The position numbers and the translations under genes were made by a program. Shown piece after piece: positions 1 to 10,321 of a stretch of 64,000 bases of DNA. A model generated the notes under the pieces. The model was given only the letters and a program-made list of their open reading frames with translations, made no database searches and was not told the DNA's origin. The stretch's first letter is position 1. Each line of letters starts with the position of its first letter. Source of the stretch: Desulfosudis oleivorans (lineage in GTDB: Bacteria; Desulfobacterota; Desulfobacteria; Desulfobacterales; SURF-7); NCBI GenBank assembly GCA_020723325.1, contig DYJD01000004.1, positions 186,001 to 250,000 of the forward strand. Direction: 5' to 3'.

Positions 1-1229
1 ATGCCTTCACCCTGATCCGCGATGGTCATGATCCAGCTTTCCCCCTCTATGCGGACATCCACCTGGATCGCTCCGTCCTCGCCGTTGGCTTCGGCGGCAT
101 TCTTGAGGATGTTGCTGAAAGCGCGGGCGAGCAAATCCGCGTCCGCCATGGCCTGGCATGGACCGGCGGGAATGCGGCGCTCGAACCGCAGGGGACAATT
201 AGTATATTGCACTTCGAAGCGTCCCACTATATCCTTCACCAGAGCGTTCAAATCCACCGTGCGGAAAACTGGATTGGCCGGTCGCGCAAAGGCCAGAAAG
301 CCTTCGATCAATGCATTCAAACGCCGGACTTCATCCTCGATGTAGGCCGCCATAAGATCGTCGTCCGGAATCTGCCGGTCTTTTTTCATGATATCCAGGG
401 AGCTTTTGATGATGCTCAAAGGGTTCTTGACTTCATGGGCGATCATCATGGAAAATTTGCCCCGCTCTGCCAAAGTTTTTTGCCGGACCACCTCCTGGTT
501 GACTTTTTTCAAGACATCCCGGTTGCGCTCCAGGGAATCCAGCATGGCGTTCATAGCCAGGGCCAACTGGGCCGTTTCCGGCAGGTTCCCGGGCTTGGCG
601 CGCAAGTCCATATCGCCGCGTTCCACTTGCTGCGCGGTCTCCACCAGGCGGGTAACATCCACTACAATGGAACGGGAAACGAAGAAAAAGACCACGGCTG
701 CAATCAAAGTCAACCCCGCTGAAAACAAAGCGAACTGCTTGGTAATCACCACCAGGAAGCGATCGACGCTGTGCGTGCTGAACTGAATCCGCACCTTGCC
801 GATGCTGTCCACGGCCTCTATTTTCTGCGGACCGAAGGGGGTCGAACGCACGGCGCTGAACAGCAGATTCTCATCATGGGTACGCTTAAAAACAACCGGG
901 GTCTCCACCCAAGAAAGAGGTCCCTGCACCGGCCTTTCCAGATCCACCAATTGATTGTCATGGTTGTCCAGAATCATCACCCGGGCAACGTCTTCCTCGC
1001 CTAGTAGATTCAAGGCCAGACTTTTCAGGCCGGTTTTATCGCCGATCAGGACACCGACTTCGGAATTTAAGGCCAAGTATCGCGCCAGAAAGGAAATGCG
1101 GTCCTTGAAACGGCTGTGCATGAAACGCTTGGTGATGATCATCCCCAGCAAGTCCAGGGTAAAGGCCGTGGCGATGATCAACAGAAAGGCGGAAATCATG
1201 ATGCGGGCATGAATCCCCAAACGCTTCAT
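1..1229 (-). CDS. HAMP-type sensor histidine kinase, C-terminus beyond window start
   Basis: Reverse-strand translation MKRLGIHARIMISAFLLII...; H-box MMIAHEVKNPLSIIKSS, N-box LKNAAEA, ATPase DQGEG; ATGA overlap with upstream gene. Absent from ORF track because it is open at the edge. Confidence 0.9.
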   Translation of the reverse strand, partial: MKRLGIHARIMISAFLLIIATAFTLDLLGMIITKRFMHSRFKDRISFLARYLALNSEVGVLIGDKTGLKSLALNLLGEEDVARVMILDNHDNQLVDLERPVQGPLSWVETPVVFKRTHDENLLFSAVRSTPFGPQKIEAVDSIGKVRIQFSTHSVDRFLVVITKQFALFSAGLTLIAAVVFFFVSRSIVVDVTRLVETAQQVERGDMDLRAKPGNLPETAQLALAMNAMLDSLERNRDVLKKVNQEVVRQKTLAERGKFSMMIAHEVKNPLSIIKSSLDIMKKDRQIPDDDLMAAYIEDEVRRLNALIEGFLAFARPANPVFRTVDLNALVKDIVGRFEVQYTNCPLRFERRIPAGPCQAMADADLLARAFSNILKNAAEANGEDGAIQVDVRIEGESWIMTIADQGEG

Positions 1230-2194
1230 GGCTTCGCCTCCCCTGATTCGGGCCGCGTTCGGAGCTTGAGGCCCAGCATCTTCACTACCTGGTGGTTGAT
1301 CTCCAGATTAAAGGCCGGCACCGACAGGGAACAGTCCTTACCGGCCGACAGGTTCAGAACGATCTCGCCGGTCTGTCTTCCGATTTCCCGATAATCCATC
1401 ACCAGTGAAAGGGCCGCACCACTCTCGATAAAAAAGCGATTATAACCGATGCAGCCCACCCGATTGGTAATGGCCTCTTTAATGATGTACTGCACAAGAC
1501 TTTCCTGGCTGACGGTCTGGTCCGGGATAAACCACAGATAATCGATTTTCACCCAGGCCTCCTGCAGCATCTGAGGGATATCCTTTGGTGAAGCGACCCG
1601 GATGGGTATCAAAGTCAAGCCGTTTTTTTCCGCTGCAACCGTAGCGGCTCTGAAAAAAACATCATTGTTGTTTGGATCAAAAAGCAGGCCCACCCTTGCG
1701 CCGTTGGTCATCAGACCGGTTATCAATTCCACTTGTCGCCCGGCCGGAATCCGCAGGGAGACACCCCAGAGTAGTTCTTCTTCCGGCAGAATCTCCTCAG
1801 GGTTGAGGAGCATGGTATAAATGCGACGACGCGTCATGGACCTCAATTCCTGCCGGGCGAAACGGGTCGCTTCAGGTCCCACTGTGACCGCCATGGAAAA
1901 CTTGCTCTCGCTGATCTCATTGACCAGCAGAGCCGCACTTTTACCCTGATAATCCTCCAGAAAAAAAATCCGTGCCTCCACTTTGACGTCTTGAGTCAAA
2001 GTGGATTTTATCCCTTCCACCGCCTCCAGATAAGGCCGAATATTGCGGGACACGATTACAGCCACACCGGTCGTTTCCGCCGCCATTCCCGGAACGGCAG
2101 CAACAATCAAAAAAGCCAGGAGCGGCATCAGCCTCAAAAAGCGCCCTAGGTTTTGCAGCATGCGTCGCTCAAGATTATGGCGCATGGATACCAT
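1226..2194 (-). CDS. ABC transporter substrate-binding protein (ABC_sub_bind-like)
   Basis: 322 aa, signal-like N-terminus, periplasmic binding fold motifs (NGARVGLLFDPNN, VGCIGYNRFFIESGAALSL). Confidence 0.75.
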   Translation of the reverse strand: MVSMRHNLERRMLQNLGRFLRLMPLLAFLIVAAVPGMAAETTGVAVIVSRNIRPYLEAVEGIKSTLTQDVKVEARIFFLEDYQGKSAALLVNEISESKFSMAVTVGPEATRFARQELRSMTRRRIYTMLLNPEEILPEEELLWGVSLRIPAGRQVELITGLMTNGARVGLLFDPNNNDVFFRAATVAAEKNGLTLIPIRVASPKDIPQMLQEAWVKIDYLWFIPDQTVSQESLVQYIIKEAITNRVGCIGYNRFFIESGAALSLVMDYREIGRQTGEIVLNLSAGKDCSLSVPAFNLEINHQVVKMLGLKLRTRPESGEAKP

Positions 2195-2272
2195 CTGTAT
2201 CTCTTGATCCTCATGGCGTTAGGGTCTCTTCAACAACTTCCGGCTTTGTTCATTGTTTCGGATAGTCTGGAA

Positions 2273-2434
2273 AATTCGAATATCGAAATACGAAACAATT
2301 TCGAATTACCAAAATTCAAATATAAAAGCATTGGCAAACAATTCGGCCATGGAGGCGCTGCTTTTTGTTTTGGTTATTTGGTTATTGAAATTTTGAATTT
2401 GTTTCGAATTTCGGATTTCGATATTCGAGTTTAA
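2273..2434. repeat. Repeat family A, ~160-bp inverted-repeat element, copy 1
   Basis: Arms attcgaatatcgaaatacgaaac... and ...gtttcgaatttcggatttcgatattcgag. Confidence 0.85.
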
Positions 2435-2465
2435 TTATTTGTGGCCCAAACAATGATCAAGGCCA

Positions 2466-4763
2466 TCACTGTTTATTGTTTCTGTTTTTTAAAGCCCCAC
2501 CGGCCTTTTCCTGGAATTCATGGGTTATGGCGTCAATCTCATCCAAATTAGCGATGACCCGGGGGGTGATGAAGGCGATGAGCTCGGTCTTGTCGTCACT
2601 GTTGACTTCTTTACCAAAAAGAAAGCCAAAATAAGGCAGACGGCTAAGAAACGGCACGCCGGAAGTGCTCTCGCTCTTGGTTTGTTTGATCAGGCCGGCG
2701 ATGACGATGGTCTGGTCGTTTCCCACGGTCAGATTGGTCTTGACATTACGTTTACTGAAGGAAGGATACTCCTTGCCGCTCACCAGGACGGTGCCGGCCG
2801 GCTCGCTCACCTCCTGGGAAATATCCATGTTGACCAGTCCGCCTTCATTGATGTGCGGCGTGACGGTCAGAATGATGCCTGTATTGCGGAATTGGACATT
2901 GGTGGTGATCACGCGATCAGTGCCTGAACCGGAAGTATACTCTGAACTGGCCAAAGGAATTTCCTTGCTGATATTGATGGTTGCCTCCTTATTGTCCGCG
3001 GCCAAAATGGACGGGGAGGCGAGAATGTTCGCAGTGCCGTTCTGGGCCGAGGTTGCCAGCTTTGAGGTATAAAAATTGGTTTTATTGATACTATAAGTCA
3101 GGCCGCTGGCCCCCAATGTTCCGCTTAAAATGCTGTCGCCCACCGCTCCTTTGGAATTATCCTTGGTATAGGTCCATTCCATTCCAAGATCCAATTTGTC
3201 GTTTAGGCTGATTTCGGCAATGACGGCTTCAATAAGTACCTGGCGCGGCAGAATGTCCACCTGCTTTAAAATATCTATAATGGTTTGATAATCCTGGGGA
3301 ATGGCTTGAATGACAATGGCATTGCGGGTTTCGTCGGCAACCAGCCGGATCTCACCCCGCAAGGTGCCGCCGCCTGCGGAACCGCTGGTCAACTGCTTGC
3401 CCTGAATCGCCCTTGTTTCCGGCACGACTGTTTTGGAAACAAAAGGCATCGTCGGGGCTGAATCGGCTTTTTCTTTGGTTTTATCTTTTTTCTGATCTAC
3501 TAGCTGGGATTGGGATGCTACGGATGTGCTTCCGAAAATGGAGTTCAATAAGGATGTAAGTTCATCCGCCTTGCCGTTTTTAACAGCATAGACATAAATG
3601 CGCGGCTCCATGGACTCACCGGCGGTATCGAATTTCTTTATGAAGCCTTCAACCTCCTGGAAGATCCGTTCGCTCTTGCTGATCACTAGCAGGGCATTCA
3701 GACGGGTGATGGGAATTAATTTAAATTCAGCCGCGCCCTTGTAGGCCGACAATATATCCGCAATCAACTTGTTGATTTCATCGGCATTGGCATATTTCAA
3801 CATGAAAAAGCGATGTTGAACCTGATCAAACATGTCGATGTCAAAAACTTTCACCAGGGACAGGACTTTCAGAATCACTGCGCTTTTATCCATCACCAGC
3901 AAGGTGTTGGACTCCCCTTGAGCCAGAATCGTCCCGGTGCTGGAAATAAACGGAGTCAGAAGTTTGGTCATTTCCTGGGAGGAAATATATTTGAGGGGAA
4001 TGATCTGAATCACAATCCGTTCATTGGGAGGAAGCTCCGATATATCCTGACCCAAATTGGTGCTGAGGGATAGACGGGAAACATCCTTCATAAGCACAAT
4101 ATTGTAAATCGCCCCCTCCTTGACGGCTGCAAGTCCATTGGCTTCCAAAATCTGATGAAAAATCGGGAAAATATCTTTTTGCTGCAACTGTCCGGCGGTC
4201 TGGATGGTTACCTTGCCCTTGATTCCGGGATCAACGATGTAATTGATCTTCAAAACATCGGCAAAAGTCCGGATCACCTCGTAAAGATCCGCATCATCAA
4301 AATTGAAAACCACTCCGCTGTCCCCACCGGCGGCCAGTTTTTCCGGGCCGGCTGGGGGATCATTGGGCATCTCCCTCGGCGGGTCGGCGATTTTCGGGCG
4401 AACTACCTCTACTTCCACCGGCGCGGCATGAACGGCGACAGTTTCCGAATCCTTCACAGCCTCTTTGACCGGAGGTGCAGGCACATCTTGGGGCCCTATA
4501 TCCACTTGCGGTGGCGGACCAATTTTAAGTTTGGTCACGCCAAAAGGGGTCGACCTGATTTCATAGGTTCCATTTTCATCGGTGACCAACTTTCTTCCGG
4601 CTGTTAATTGGCCTGGAACGGCCGGCTCTGTTGATGTCTTTTGGGTTTCCGCAACCGCCACATTCGGCTGAACTTCTTTTGCAGCACATCCGGAACACCC
4701 CCAAAGCAGAAAAACCGTCTGAAGCGCTCCGATGATCGGCAGATACATTATTTTGCTCCTCAT
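2466..4763 (-). CDS. gspD: Type II secretion system secretin GspD
   Basis: 765 aa; N-domains and secretin domain (LIEAVIAEISLNDKLDLGMEW, PFLSRLPYFGFLFG); operon context. Confidence 0.93.
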   Translation of the reverse strand: MRSKIMYLPIIGALQTVFLLWGCSGCAAKEVQPNVAVAETQKTSTEPAVPGQLTAGRKLVTDENGTYEIRSTPFGVTKLKIGPPPQVDIGPQDVPAPPVKEAVKDSETVAVHAAPVEVEVVRPKIADPPREMPNDPPAGPEKLAAGGDSGVVFNFDDADLYEVIRTFADVLKINYIVDPGIKGKVTIQTAGQLQQKDIFPIFHQILEANGLAAVKEGAIYNIVLMKDVSRLSLSTNLGQDISELPPNERIVIQIIPLKYISSQEMTKLLTPFISSTGTILAQGESNTLLVMDKSAVILKVLSLVKVFDIDMFDQVQHRFFMLKYANADEINKLIADILSAYKGAAEFKLIPITRLNALLVISKSERIFQEVEGFIKKFDTAGESMEPRIYVYAVKNGKADELTSLLNSIFGSTSVASQSQLVDQKKDKTKEKADSAPTMPFVSKTVVPETRAIQGKQLTSGSAGGGTLRGEIRLVADETRNAIVIQAIPQDYQTIIDILKQVDILPRQVLIEAVIAEISLNDKLDLGMEWTYTKDNSKGAVGDSILSGTLGASGLTYSINKTNFYTSKLATSAQNGTANILASPSILAADNKEATINISKEIPLASSEYTSGSGTDRVITTNVQFRNTGIILTVTPHINEGGLVNMDISQEVSEPAGTVLVSGKEYPSFSKRNVKTNLTVGNDQTIVIAGLIKQTKSESTSGVPFLSRLPYFGFLFGKEVNSDDKTELIAFITPRVIANLDEIDAITHEFQEKAGGALKNRNNKQ

Positions 4764-4771
4764 AAACTCCC

Positions 4772-5452
4772 TTACTGTTTCTTTTTCTTAACGGGGCCAA
4801 AAGGGGTGCTGATGATTTCGTAATCCGCGTCAGCCACAGGGTCGGGCGAGGCCACCTTAGGTTTATCCGGCTGTTTTTCCGGTGTGGTTACCACCACTGT
4901 CGGTTTGGCGGCACCGCCATCGACGCCTACCGTTTCCCGTGTTTTATTGTTTTTCGAATCATACAGAAGAATATCGATTTTTTGACCGCCATCCACCAAT
5001 CGCACGCGATCCTTTAAAATCTCCAACACGCGCAGATTGCCGATGGTATCCCCCGCCCGGATCCACATGGTCGGTTTTTCACCGGTCTTTTGTAATGGAT
5101 TGCTGATCAAGGCCGAACGATGTCCGCCGGCAACCATCACGCCGTAAAGAATCAACTGTCTTCCTGATATGTTGACCTGTTTTACTTCCGCCTCGGTGGA
5201 CTTTTCCAGCGTGGTTGCAGGCGGCTTTCGGTTCGGGGAAAAAAGGTTGCGCTCGACCACGGCGCCATAGGTCGATGCCGGAGCCGTGCGCCCTGCTAAA
5301 GGCCGTGGAAGAGGCGCCATTTGCTCTTTGGTGGAGGCTTCAGTCTGCTCCAACTGTTTTCCACCACCGGTCCAGACTTCATAGGCGTTACTCCCGCAAA
5401 ATATGAATCCGATAACAAGTACGGCATTCAGCAACCAGACTTTTGAGATCAT
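4772..5452 (-). CDS. gspC: Type II secretion GspC-like inner membrane protein
   Basis: 226 aa, one N-terminal TM, HR-like domain (ERNLFSPNRK...LILYGVMVAGGHRSALI); next to gspD. Confidence 0.75.
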   Translation of the reverse strand: MISKVWLLNAVLVIGFIFCGSNAYEVWTGGGKQLEQTEASTKEQMAPLPRPLAGRTAPASTYGAVVERNLFSPNRKPPATTLEKSTEAEVKQVNISGRQLILYGVMVAGGHRSALISNPLQKTGEKPTMWIRAGDTIGNLRVLEILKDRVRLVDGGQKIDILLYDSKNNKTRETVGVDGGAAKPTVVVTTPEKQPDKPKVASPDPVADADYEIISTPFGPVKKKKQ

Positions 5453-6015
5453 TTGTCGCCCGCTTTCTTCTCCATAAATCCCTCCACGGTCAGGGTGGCC
5501 TGGATCTTTTCCCCGGCCTTGCGATTCACCACCTGGCAGCGCAAAAAAACAATCCGAAGCATTTTAGAAGAAGATTCGATATTATAAAGGATTTCGTTTA
5601 ACTGCTCAACCGTGGCCTGCAATACAAATTGAACCGGAATACTGACGATAAAGGGCGGGGTGAACTCTCCGGCCTTTAATACTTGCAGACTGCTGATCTC
5701 CACATTGTTTTTTCTGGTAATGGTATTCAGTGTATTTTGAATATCAACAGCCGCCAAGGCTTCGGTCTCGCCTGTCAAAAAGCGTGATTTTTCGCGCTCT
5801 AAAATACGGCTCAAGGCCAGCAAGCGTTCATCCAGTTGATTGCGGGTATTGAGTCGCTGCCTGTATTTTGCCAGCACCCGCTTTTTCAAATCAATCTCAT
5901 CCTTGCCGGTGCCGAAATCCGGCATTGCCGGGCCGAACCGATAGATTCCGCCCAAAACCAACAGCAATACCCCGATTCCGAGGATTACCTTTCTTTCCCG
6001 ATTCAGTTCGATCAT
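5449..6015 (-). CDS. gspM: Type II secretion GspM/PilO-like protein
   Basis: 188 aa, N-terminal TM then coiled coil; position in gsp operon; 4-bp overlap with next gene. Confidence 0.7.
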   Translation of the reverse strand: MIELNRERKVILGIGVLLLVLGGIYRFGPAMPDFGTGKDEIDLKKRVLAKYRQRLNTRNQLDERLLALSRILEREKSRFLTGETEALAAVDIQNTLNTITRKNNVEISSLQVLKAGEFTPPFIVSIPVQFVLQATVEQLNEILYNIESSSKMLRIVFLRCQVVNRKAGEKIQATLTVEGFMEKKAGDK

Positions 6016-6028
6016 GAATGCTGGTTCC

Positions 6029-7441
6029 CTATTCCAATTTCATTCCAATCCGAAACTCCTCCCGGCCCTCTTTGTCCCGCGTAATCGGCGAAAGAAAGAC
6101 CACCTCCTTAAAAAAGGGGGACTCCTCTATCAACGGAATCAGATCCGCTGCTGATGAAGCTACACCATTGATTTGGAGTTCCCGCTTATTTTGGACAAAA
6201 TCATAAGTCCAGGCAGTGTCCGGTATACGCTGGCTCAATTCACGTAAAATCTCCAATACCGACGGATATTCGTGGTAAGTATGGTTGAGTAGCTCCAAAC
6301 ATGCCTCGATCTTATGTGAATCCGCTTGGATTCGATCAAGGGTTTTTATTTCCGATTGCAGGCGAGTAATTTCATCATTTAGTTGGTTAAGAACAATTCG
6401 CTGCTGTATCACCTTGCCGCCGCCCCAAAGAAGCAGGGACAACAACAGCAAACCCGCTAAAACAAATAACATATAATATTGTATCCGGCTAGGTTTTTTG
6501 CGCAATCTTTCCGGTAACAGATTGAGCTGCATGGGAACCTTTTGCAGTCCTTTAAGGGCCAGCCCCATGGCAGGCAGGAAAACAGGGGATTGAATTTCGC
6601 TCCCCGTTGCATCCGGCCTGCAAAAAGCCAAATCAGCATCCTTCTTCAATAGCTCCGCAATTGCATCTACCTTCCCATAATAATAAACCGGCATGGGCTC
6701 GCTTTCGGCTGATAAATATTCCTTGACCGGTCGGAATTCACGCTCCCAAAAGGAATCCAGACTCTCCCCGGCAGACGGATTGTGAATCAACCTGGATAAT
6801 TGCAAAAGCCCGTTGCGGATACAATTGATTTCAACCCCGTTTTCTCCTTGATAGGCCAACAGAAAGGCGCTGCCGCTGAGGTCGGCGGCCTGATTGGTAA
6901 GGGCCGTGGAGCTGATTTCCAGCCCGGAGAATCCCCACTCCATCTGATTGATCAATTCCAGGTAGGGTGCCAAATCCTTTTTTTTAATCGCCGCCAATAA
7001 AACCGTTATGCGGCTGTTTTGCTTATCCTCGGCAATGACCTGACAATCAAAAACCGCTTCTTCCGGGGGAAAGGGTAAATATTTTTCCAATTCATAGGCC
7101 ACGGTCACGCGCAAATTTTCTTTTATTGCCAGCGGAAACTCGACTTCCCGCATCAACACCAGTTCCCGTGGGATGCCCATGAAAATATCCGGTGAAGCGA
7201 TTCGATGGGTCTTGATGAATTCCTTGATATAACCAGCGGCCAGTGCAGGACGCTCCTTAAGGTAGAAGTCTTTCCCCAAAGCATGGACAGCCCGGCCGCC
7301 CACCATGATCTTTTTAAAATTCTTCTTTAAATAAACAAGAACAAGGGACTCCTTTTGAATATCTATGCCGATGGAATTTTGCCAAAACAATCGATAACCC
7401 TCCACTGCCGGTCTCCTTAACCTTTTATCACGCTCCGTCAC
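6029..7441 (-). CDS. gspL: Type II secretion GspL-like (PilM/PilN-like) protein
   Basis: 470 aa; actin-like N-terminus (IGIDIQKESLVLV) and PilN-like C-terminus after a TM. Confidence 0.75.
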   Translation of the reverse strand: MTERDKRLRRPAVEGYRLFWQNSIGIDIQKESLVLVYLKKNFKKIMVGGRAVHALGKDFYLKERPALAAGYIKEFIKTHRIASPDIFMGIPRELVLMREVEFPLAIKENLRVTVAYELEKYLPFPPEEAVFDCQVIAEDKQNSRITVLLAAIKKKDLAPYLELINQMEWGFSGLEISSTALTNQAADLSGSAFLLAYQGENGVEINCIRNGLLQLSRLIHNPSAGESLDSFWEREFRPVKEYLSAESEPMPVYYYGKVDAIAELLKKDADLAFCRPDATGSEIQSPVFLPAMGLALKGLQKVPMQLNLLPERLRKKPSRIQYYMLFVLAGLLLLSLLLWGGGKVIQQRIVLNQLNDEITRLQSEIKTLDRIQADSHKIEACLELLNHTYHEYPSVLEILRELSQRIPDTAWTYDFVQNKRELQINGVASSAADLIPLIEESPFFKEVVFLSPITRDKEGREEFRIGMKLE

Positions 7442-8454
7442 CCTTCACTTCGTCGAATCACCTGGTATCCCAGTGGTGATTTATTGTCAATTTTAATAGT
7501 GACCTGAATTTCAGGACCGGCAAGGGCTTCGTTGACACCACCCCGGGCGCGGATAGTGTAATAAGGGCAATTCACAAAAGCAATATAGCTCTGAACAGCA
7601 ACATATGCGTCCGCGCCGACCAATCCCATCAGATCCGCAAAAGAACTTATGTCCTTTTCCAGCCGATAGCTCAGGATCTTTTGCGCCGCTTCTTCCGTCA
7701 GGCCGGGCAGGGACATCAGCATGCGCCGGGATGCCGCGTTGATGTTGATTTTATTGAAATCAAATTTCTGTTGCGGTATCGGTGGGTCCTGAAAACCGTC
7801 GATATTCTCTTCTTGGCGGGGAGGGGGCTTTTTCCCGAACACGGTGAACAGGTCCTTTAGGCCGCTATGAAAAAGTGCCGGCGTTACACCCCTTACCAGC
7901 AGTAATTCCTCCACTGCCTCATAATTCCCGTTCTTGCAGGCATAAGGTTTGGGCAAGGTTTGATAGTATTCATTTTCAGCGCCGCTTACCCGATGCAGAT
8001 CATCTTTGTCGCGCCAATCCAATATGGAATCCGATATTATGTCCTTGGTCTTATCATCAAGATTAAAAGAGTTCAGCGCCAACCGCAACGTTTTTTCATC
8101 TGCATAATTCAAATTGATCTTGCCGCTCTCATTGTCTATTCGCACCCGGTATTGCCCGCCGGCAAAAGGAATCGGCGGCATGTCCAAATTGATTCGCCAA
8201 GGCGGTTCCTCCTCCGCAGGCGCCATGGAAGGCGTTGGCAAGGGTTTCTCCATTTTCAGCAGTTCCATAATCGCTCTTGCCGTACCGGCTTCCGCCAGAT
8301 AAAAAGCCTGGGCATCCTCCTTTAAATTGGCGGTAGTATTGACTTCGACCCGCATGCTGTGGCAAAATTCGGCTGCAATTATCGATAGAAAAGTCAGCAC
8401 CCACAACATCAGTAGGAGTGCAATCCCGGTATCATCGTAAAGGGCTTTTCTCAT
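7438..8454 (-). CDS. gspK: Type II secretion minor pseudopilin GspK
   Basis: 338 aa; DTG-IALLLMLWVL prepilin-like start and helix-hairpin-helix repeats typical of GspK. Confidence 0.85.
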   Translation of the reverse strand: MRKALYDDTGIALLLMLWVLTFLSIIAAEFCHSMRVEVNTTANLKEDAQAFYLAEAGTARAIMELLKMEKPLPTPSMAPAEEEPPWRINLDMPPIPFAGGQYRVRIDNESGKINLNYADEKTLRLALNSFNLDDKTKDIISDSILDWRDKDDLHRVSGAENEYYQTLPKPYACKNGNYEAVEELLLVRGVTPALFHSGLKDLFTVFGKKPPPRQEENIDGFQDPPIPQQKFDFNKININAASRRMLMSLPGLTEEAAQKILSYRLEKDISSFADLMGLVGADAYVAVQSYIAFVNCPYYTIRARGGVNEALAGPEIQVTIKIDNKSPLGYQVIRRSEG

Positions 8455-8471
8455 TAACTCAATAGGATTGA

Positions 8472-9170
8472 TCAGCTTTTTTGTTTCTCCTCCCGTGAAT
8501 CCAATCGTATAATGGCAGAAAGGGGCGGCGTTTGGCGCACGGGTACAAGCGTAATCCGCACCGCCCGGGGGAATAGATCGTCTTCATCGGGATTCCAGGT
8601 GTCCTGCCAAACAAATTTATCTTCGGAATAACTCTTCAAATAGGCGAATTCAATTCGATCCGCCTTGGGAATGAGTACAAAAAAATCAGTAGGTTCTTTT
8701 TTCAGCGGTATGCCGGGATTATTTCCCACAGAAAAATCCGCCGGATTTATGAATGTCATGGGTCTCTCGGAAAACATCAACTGCTTCTGTCGGCCTTCCA
8801 TGGAGTCGACGGATGAAGATTTGATTTGATACTCGACAAACACATTTCCATAATCGTTATCCGGTATTAAATGCACCTGGGAAACAAACGCCATGGTGTC
8901 TGCATCTCCACGCAGACCATAAATCCGATCGCTTAAGGCAATATTTTTCTGCACCCAGATGGAGGCGATCTGCCTCCTCAGCAGGTTCAAGACGATGCGA
9001 TACTGCTGTCTGACTTCCAGATCCTGCTCGCCTTTTTCCCAGGCTCTGATTCCGAGGCGGAATCCGCTGAATACAATCACAACAATGACGGATAAAATCG
9101 TCAAAGAGATTAGCAATTCGAGCAGCGTAAAGCCGTCCTGGCGCCCTTCTTTAAAAACTTTTGTTTTCAA
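8472..9170 (-). CDS. gspJ: Type II secretion pseudopilin GspJ
   Basis: Prepilin motif DG-FTLLELLISLTILSVIVV; 232 aa; operon position. Confidence 0.85.
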   Translation of the reverse strand: MKTKVFKEGRQDGFTLLELLISLTILSVIVVIVFSGFRLGIRAWEKGEQDLEVRQQYRIVLNLLRRQIASIWVQKNIALSDRIYGLRGDADTMAFVSQVHLIPDNDYGNVFVEYQIKSSSVDSMEGRQKQLMFSERPMTFINPADFSVGNNPGIPLKKEPTDFFVLIPKADRIEFAYLKSYSEDKFVWQDTWNPDEDDLFPRAVRITLVPVRQTPPLSAIIRLDSREEKQKS

Positions 9171-9616
9171 GTCACCTTTTTCTTTTCCGCTAGTAATTCA
9201 GCCAATTTCAAGGTTGTCAGCGTGTAAGTTTTGGTTCCCATGCCTTCCTGCCAAGAAACATCCACACGGATTTGAAACAGGGTGGGCAAAGGCAAGCCGG
9301 TGGTTGATCCGAAGGCTTGTTCAGGATCATTAAAATCAATTTGGACACGCCAATGATAGCTTTCATCCAATACGCCTTCCAAAATACCCGGTGCCATTTT
9401 CTCCGCGATCAGCATTTCCTCCATCTTGGCCCTGGCATGGAAGACGGCACGGGTATAATGTTCCGTCAAGCTGTTGGCCCGCAAGCCGCCGGCAAAGAGC
9501 TGCATGATCACGGCCATGGCCGTGGCCATGATCATGACCACCACCAGGGTTTCCATTAACGTAAAGCCCTTTTCAGATCGCAGCTTTCCTGTGAATCGAA
9601 AATGAAACATACTCAC
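9167..9616 (-). CDS. gspI: Type II secretion pseudopilin GspI
   Basis: Prepilin motif KG-FTLMETLVVVMIMATAMAV; operon position. Confidence 0.82.
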   Translation of the reverse strand: MSMFHFRFTGKLRSEKGFTLMETLVVVMIMATAMAVIMQLFAGGLRANSLTEHYTRAVFHARAKMEEMLIAEKMAPGILEGVLDESYHWRVQIDFNDPEQAFGSTTGLPLPTLFQIRVDVSWQEGMGTKTYTLTTLKLAELLAEKKKVT

Positions 9617-9682
9617 TTGGTAGATATTATTTATTCAAACCGAAAACCTTCAGCCTTCGGTCTTCAGTCTATTCACCTTATG

Positions 9683-10321
9683 CTATGGCGAAGTCATCTC
9701 CAGCAAGCGGGCTGTACCGGTGATAAAATCCACGACGATTTTCAAACGCCGGCCACGCTCGTTGTTTAAAACAATCTCGCCCCCGCTGCTGTTCCCTGCC
9801 GGATAAAACAGGATCTGAAATTCTTCTTTGACCATTTTTCCGCCGGTAGTAATTCCTGTTTCAAATGAAACATTCCGAGGTAAATCATATGATTGCGGCG
9901 GCCGGGAAACCACGCCGGACATATTTAATTCTTTCTGCCCGGATTCGTCGCCATTGGCATTGTTGCTGATAAATACCAAACGATTGTTGGGAATGTCGAA
10001 AACCGAAGCGATTTGGAGCCGTTGCGAAACCGCTGTGCTGCGCGCCCAACGCAGGGAAGCCGTGATCTGCTTGCCGGCGGTGAGCAGGGCTGTATTGCTC
10101 AGGGAACCGATCAGACGCGGCACCACCAGGCCGGAAGCCAAGGCGATGATCACCAGCACCACCAGGAGTTCGAGCAGGGTAAAACCGCGGTTAATGGATT
10201 TGACAACCAGGGGGTTGTATAAAATCCGAAATCCGAATATCGAAATCCGAAACAAATTCAAATCACCGAAATTCAAAAAAAGGTCATTATCATGAGGAAA
10301 TATCCTTCCAGTTGACCACAT
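9683..10321 (-). CDS. gspH: Type II secretion pseudopilin GspH (start uncertain)
   Basis: Prepilin motif NRG-FTLLELLVVLVIIALASGLVVP. The ORF-track start at 10576 lies inside gspG. Next in-frame ATG is at 10321; a nearer non-ATG start is possible. Confidence 0.75.
   Translation of the reverse strand: MWSTGRIFPHDNDLFLNFGDLNLFRISIFGFRILYNPLVVKSINRGFTLLELLVVLVIIALASGLVVPRLIGSLSNTALLTAGKQITASLRWARSTAVSQRLQIASVFDIPNNRLVFISNNANGDESGQKELNMSGVVSRPPQSYDLPRNVSFETGITTGGKMVKEEFQILFYPAGNSSGGEIVLNNERGRRLKIVVDFITGTARLLEMTSP
10219..10284. repeat. Repeat family A, half element
   Basis: aaatccgaatatcgaaatccgaaacaaattcaaatcaccgaaattcaaa between gspG and gspH. Confidence 0.75.

Noticed and set aside
207-1394. 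Several plus-strand ORFs at the window start
   Set aside because: They are antisense to an edge-open minus-strand histidine kinase.
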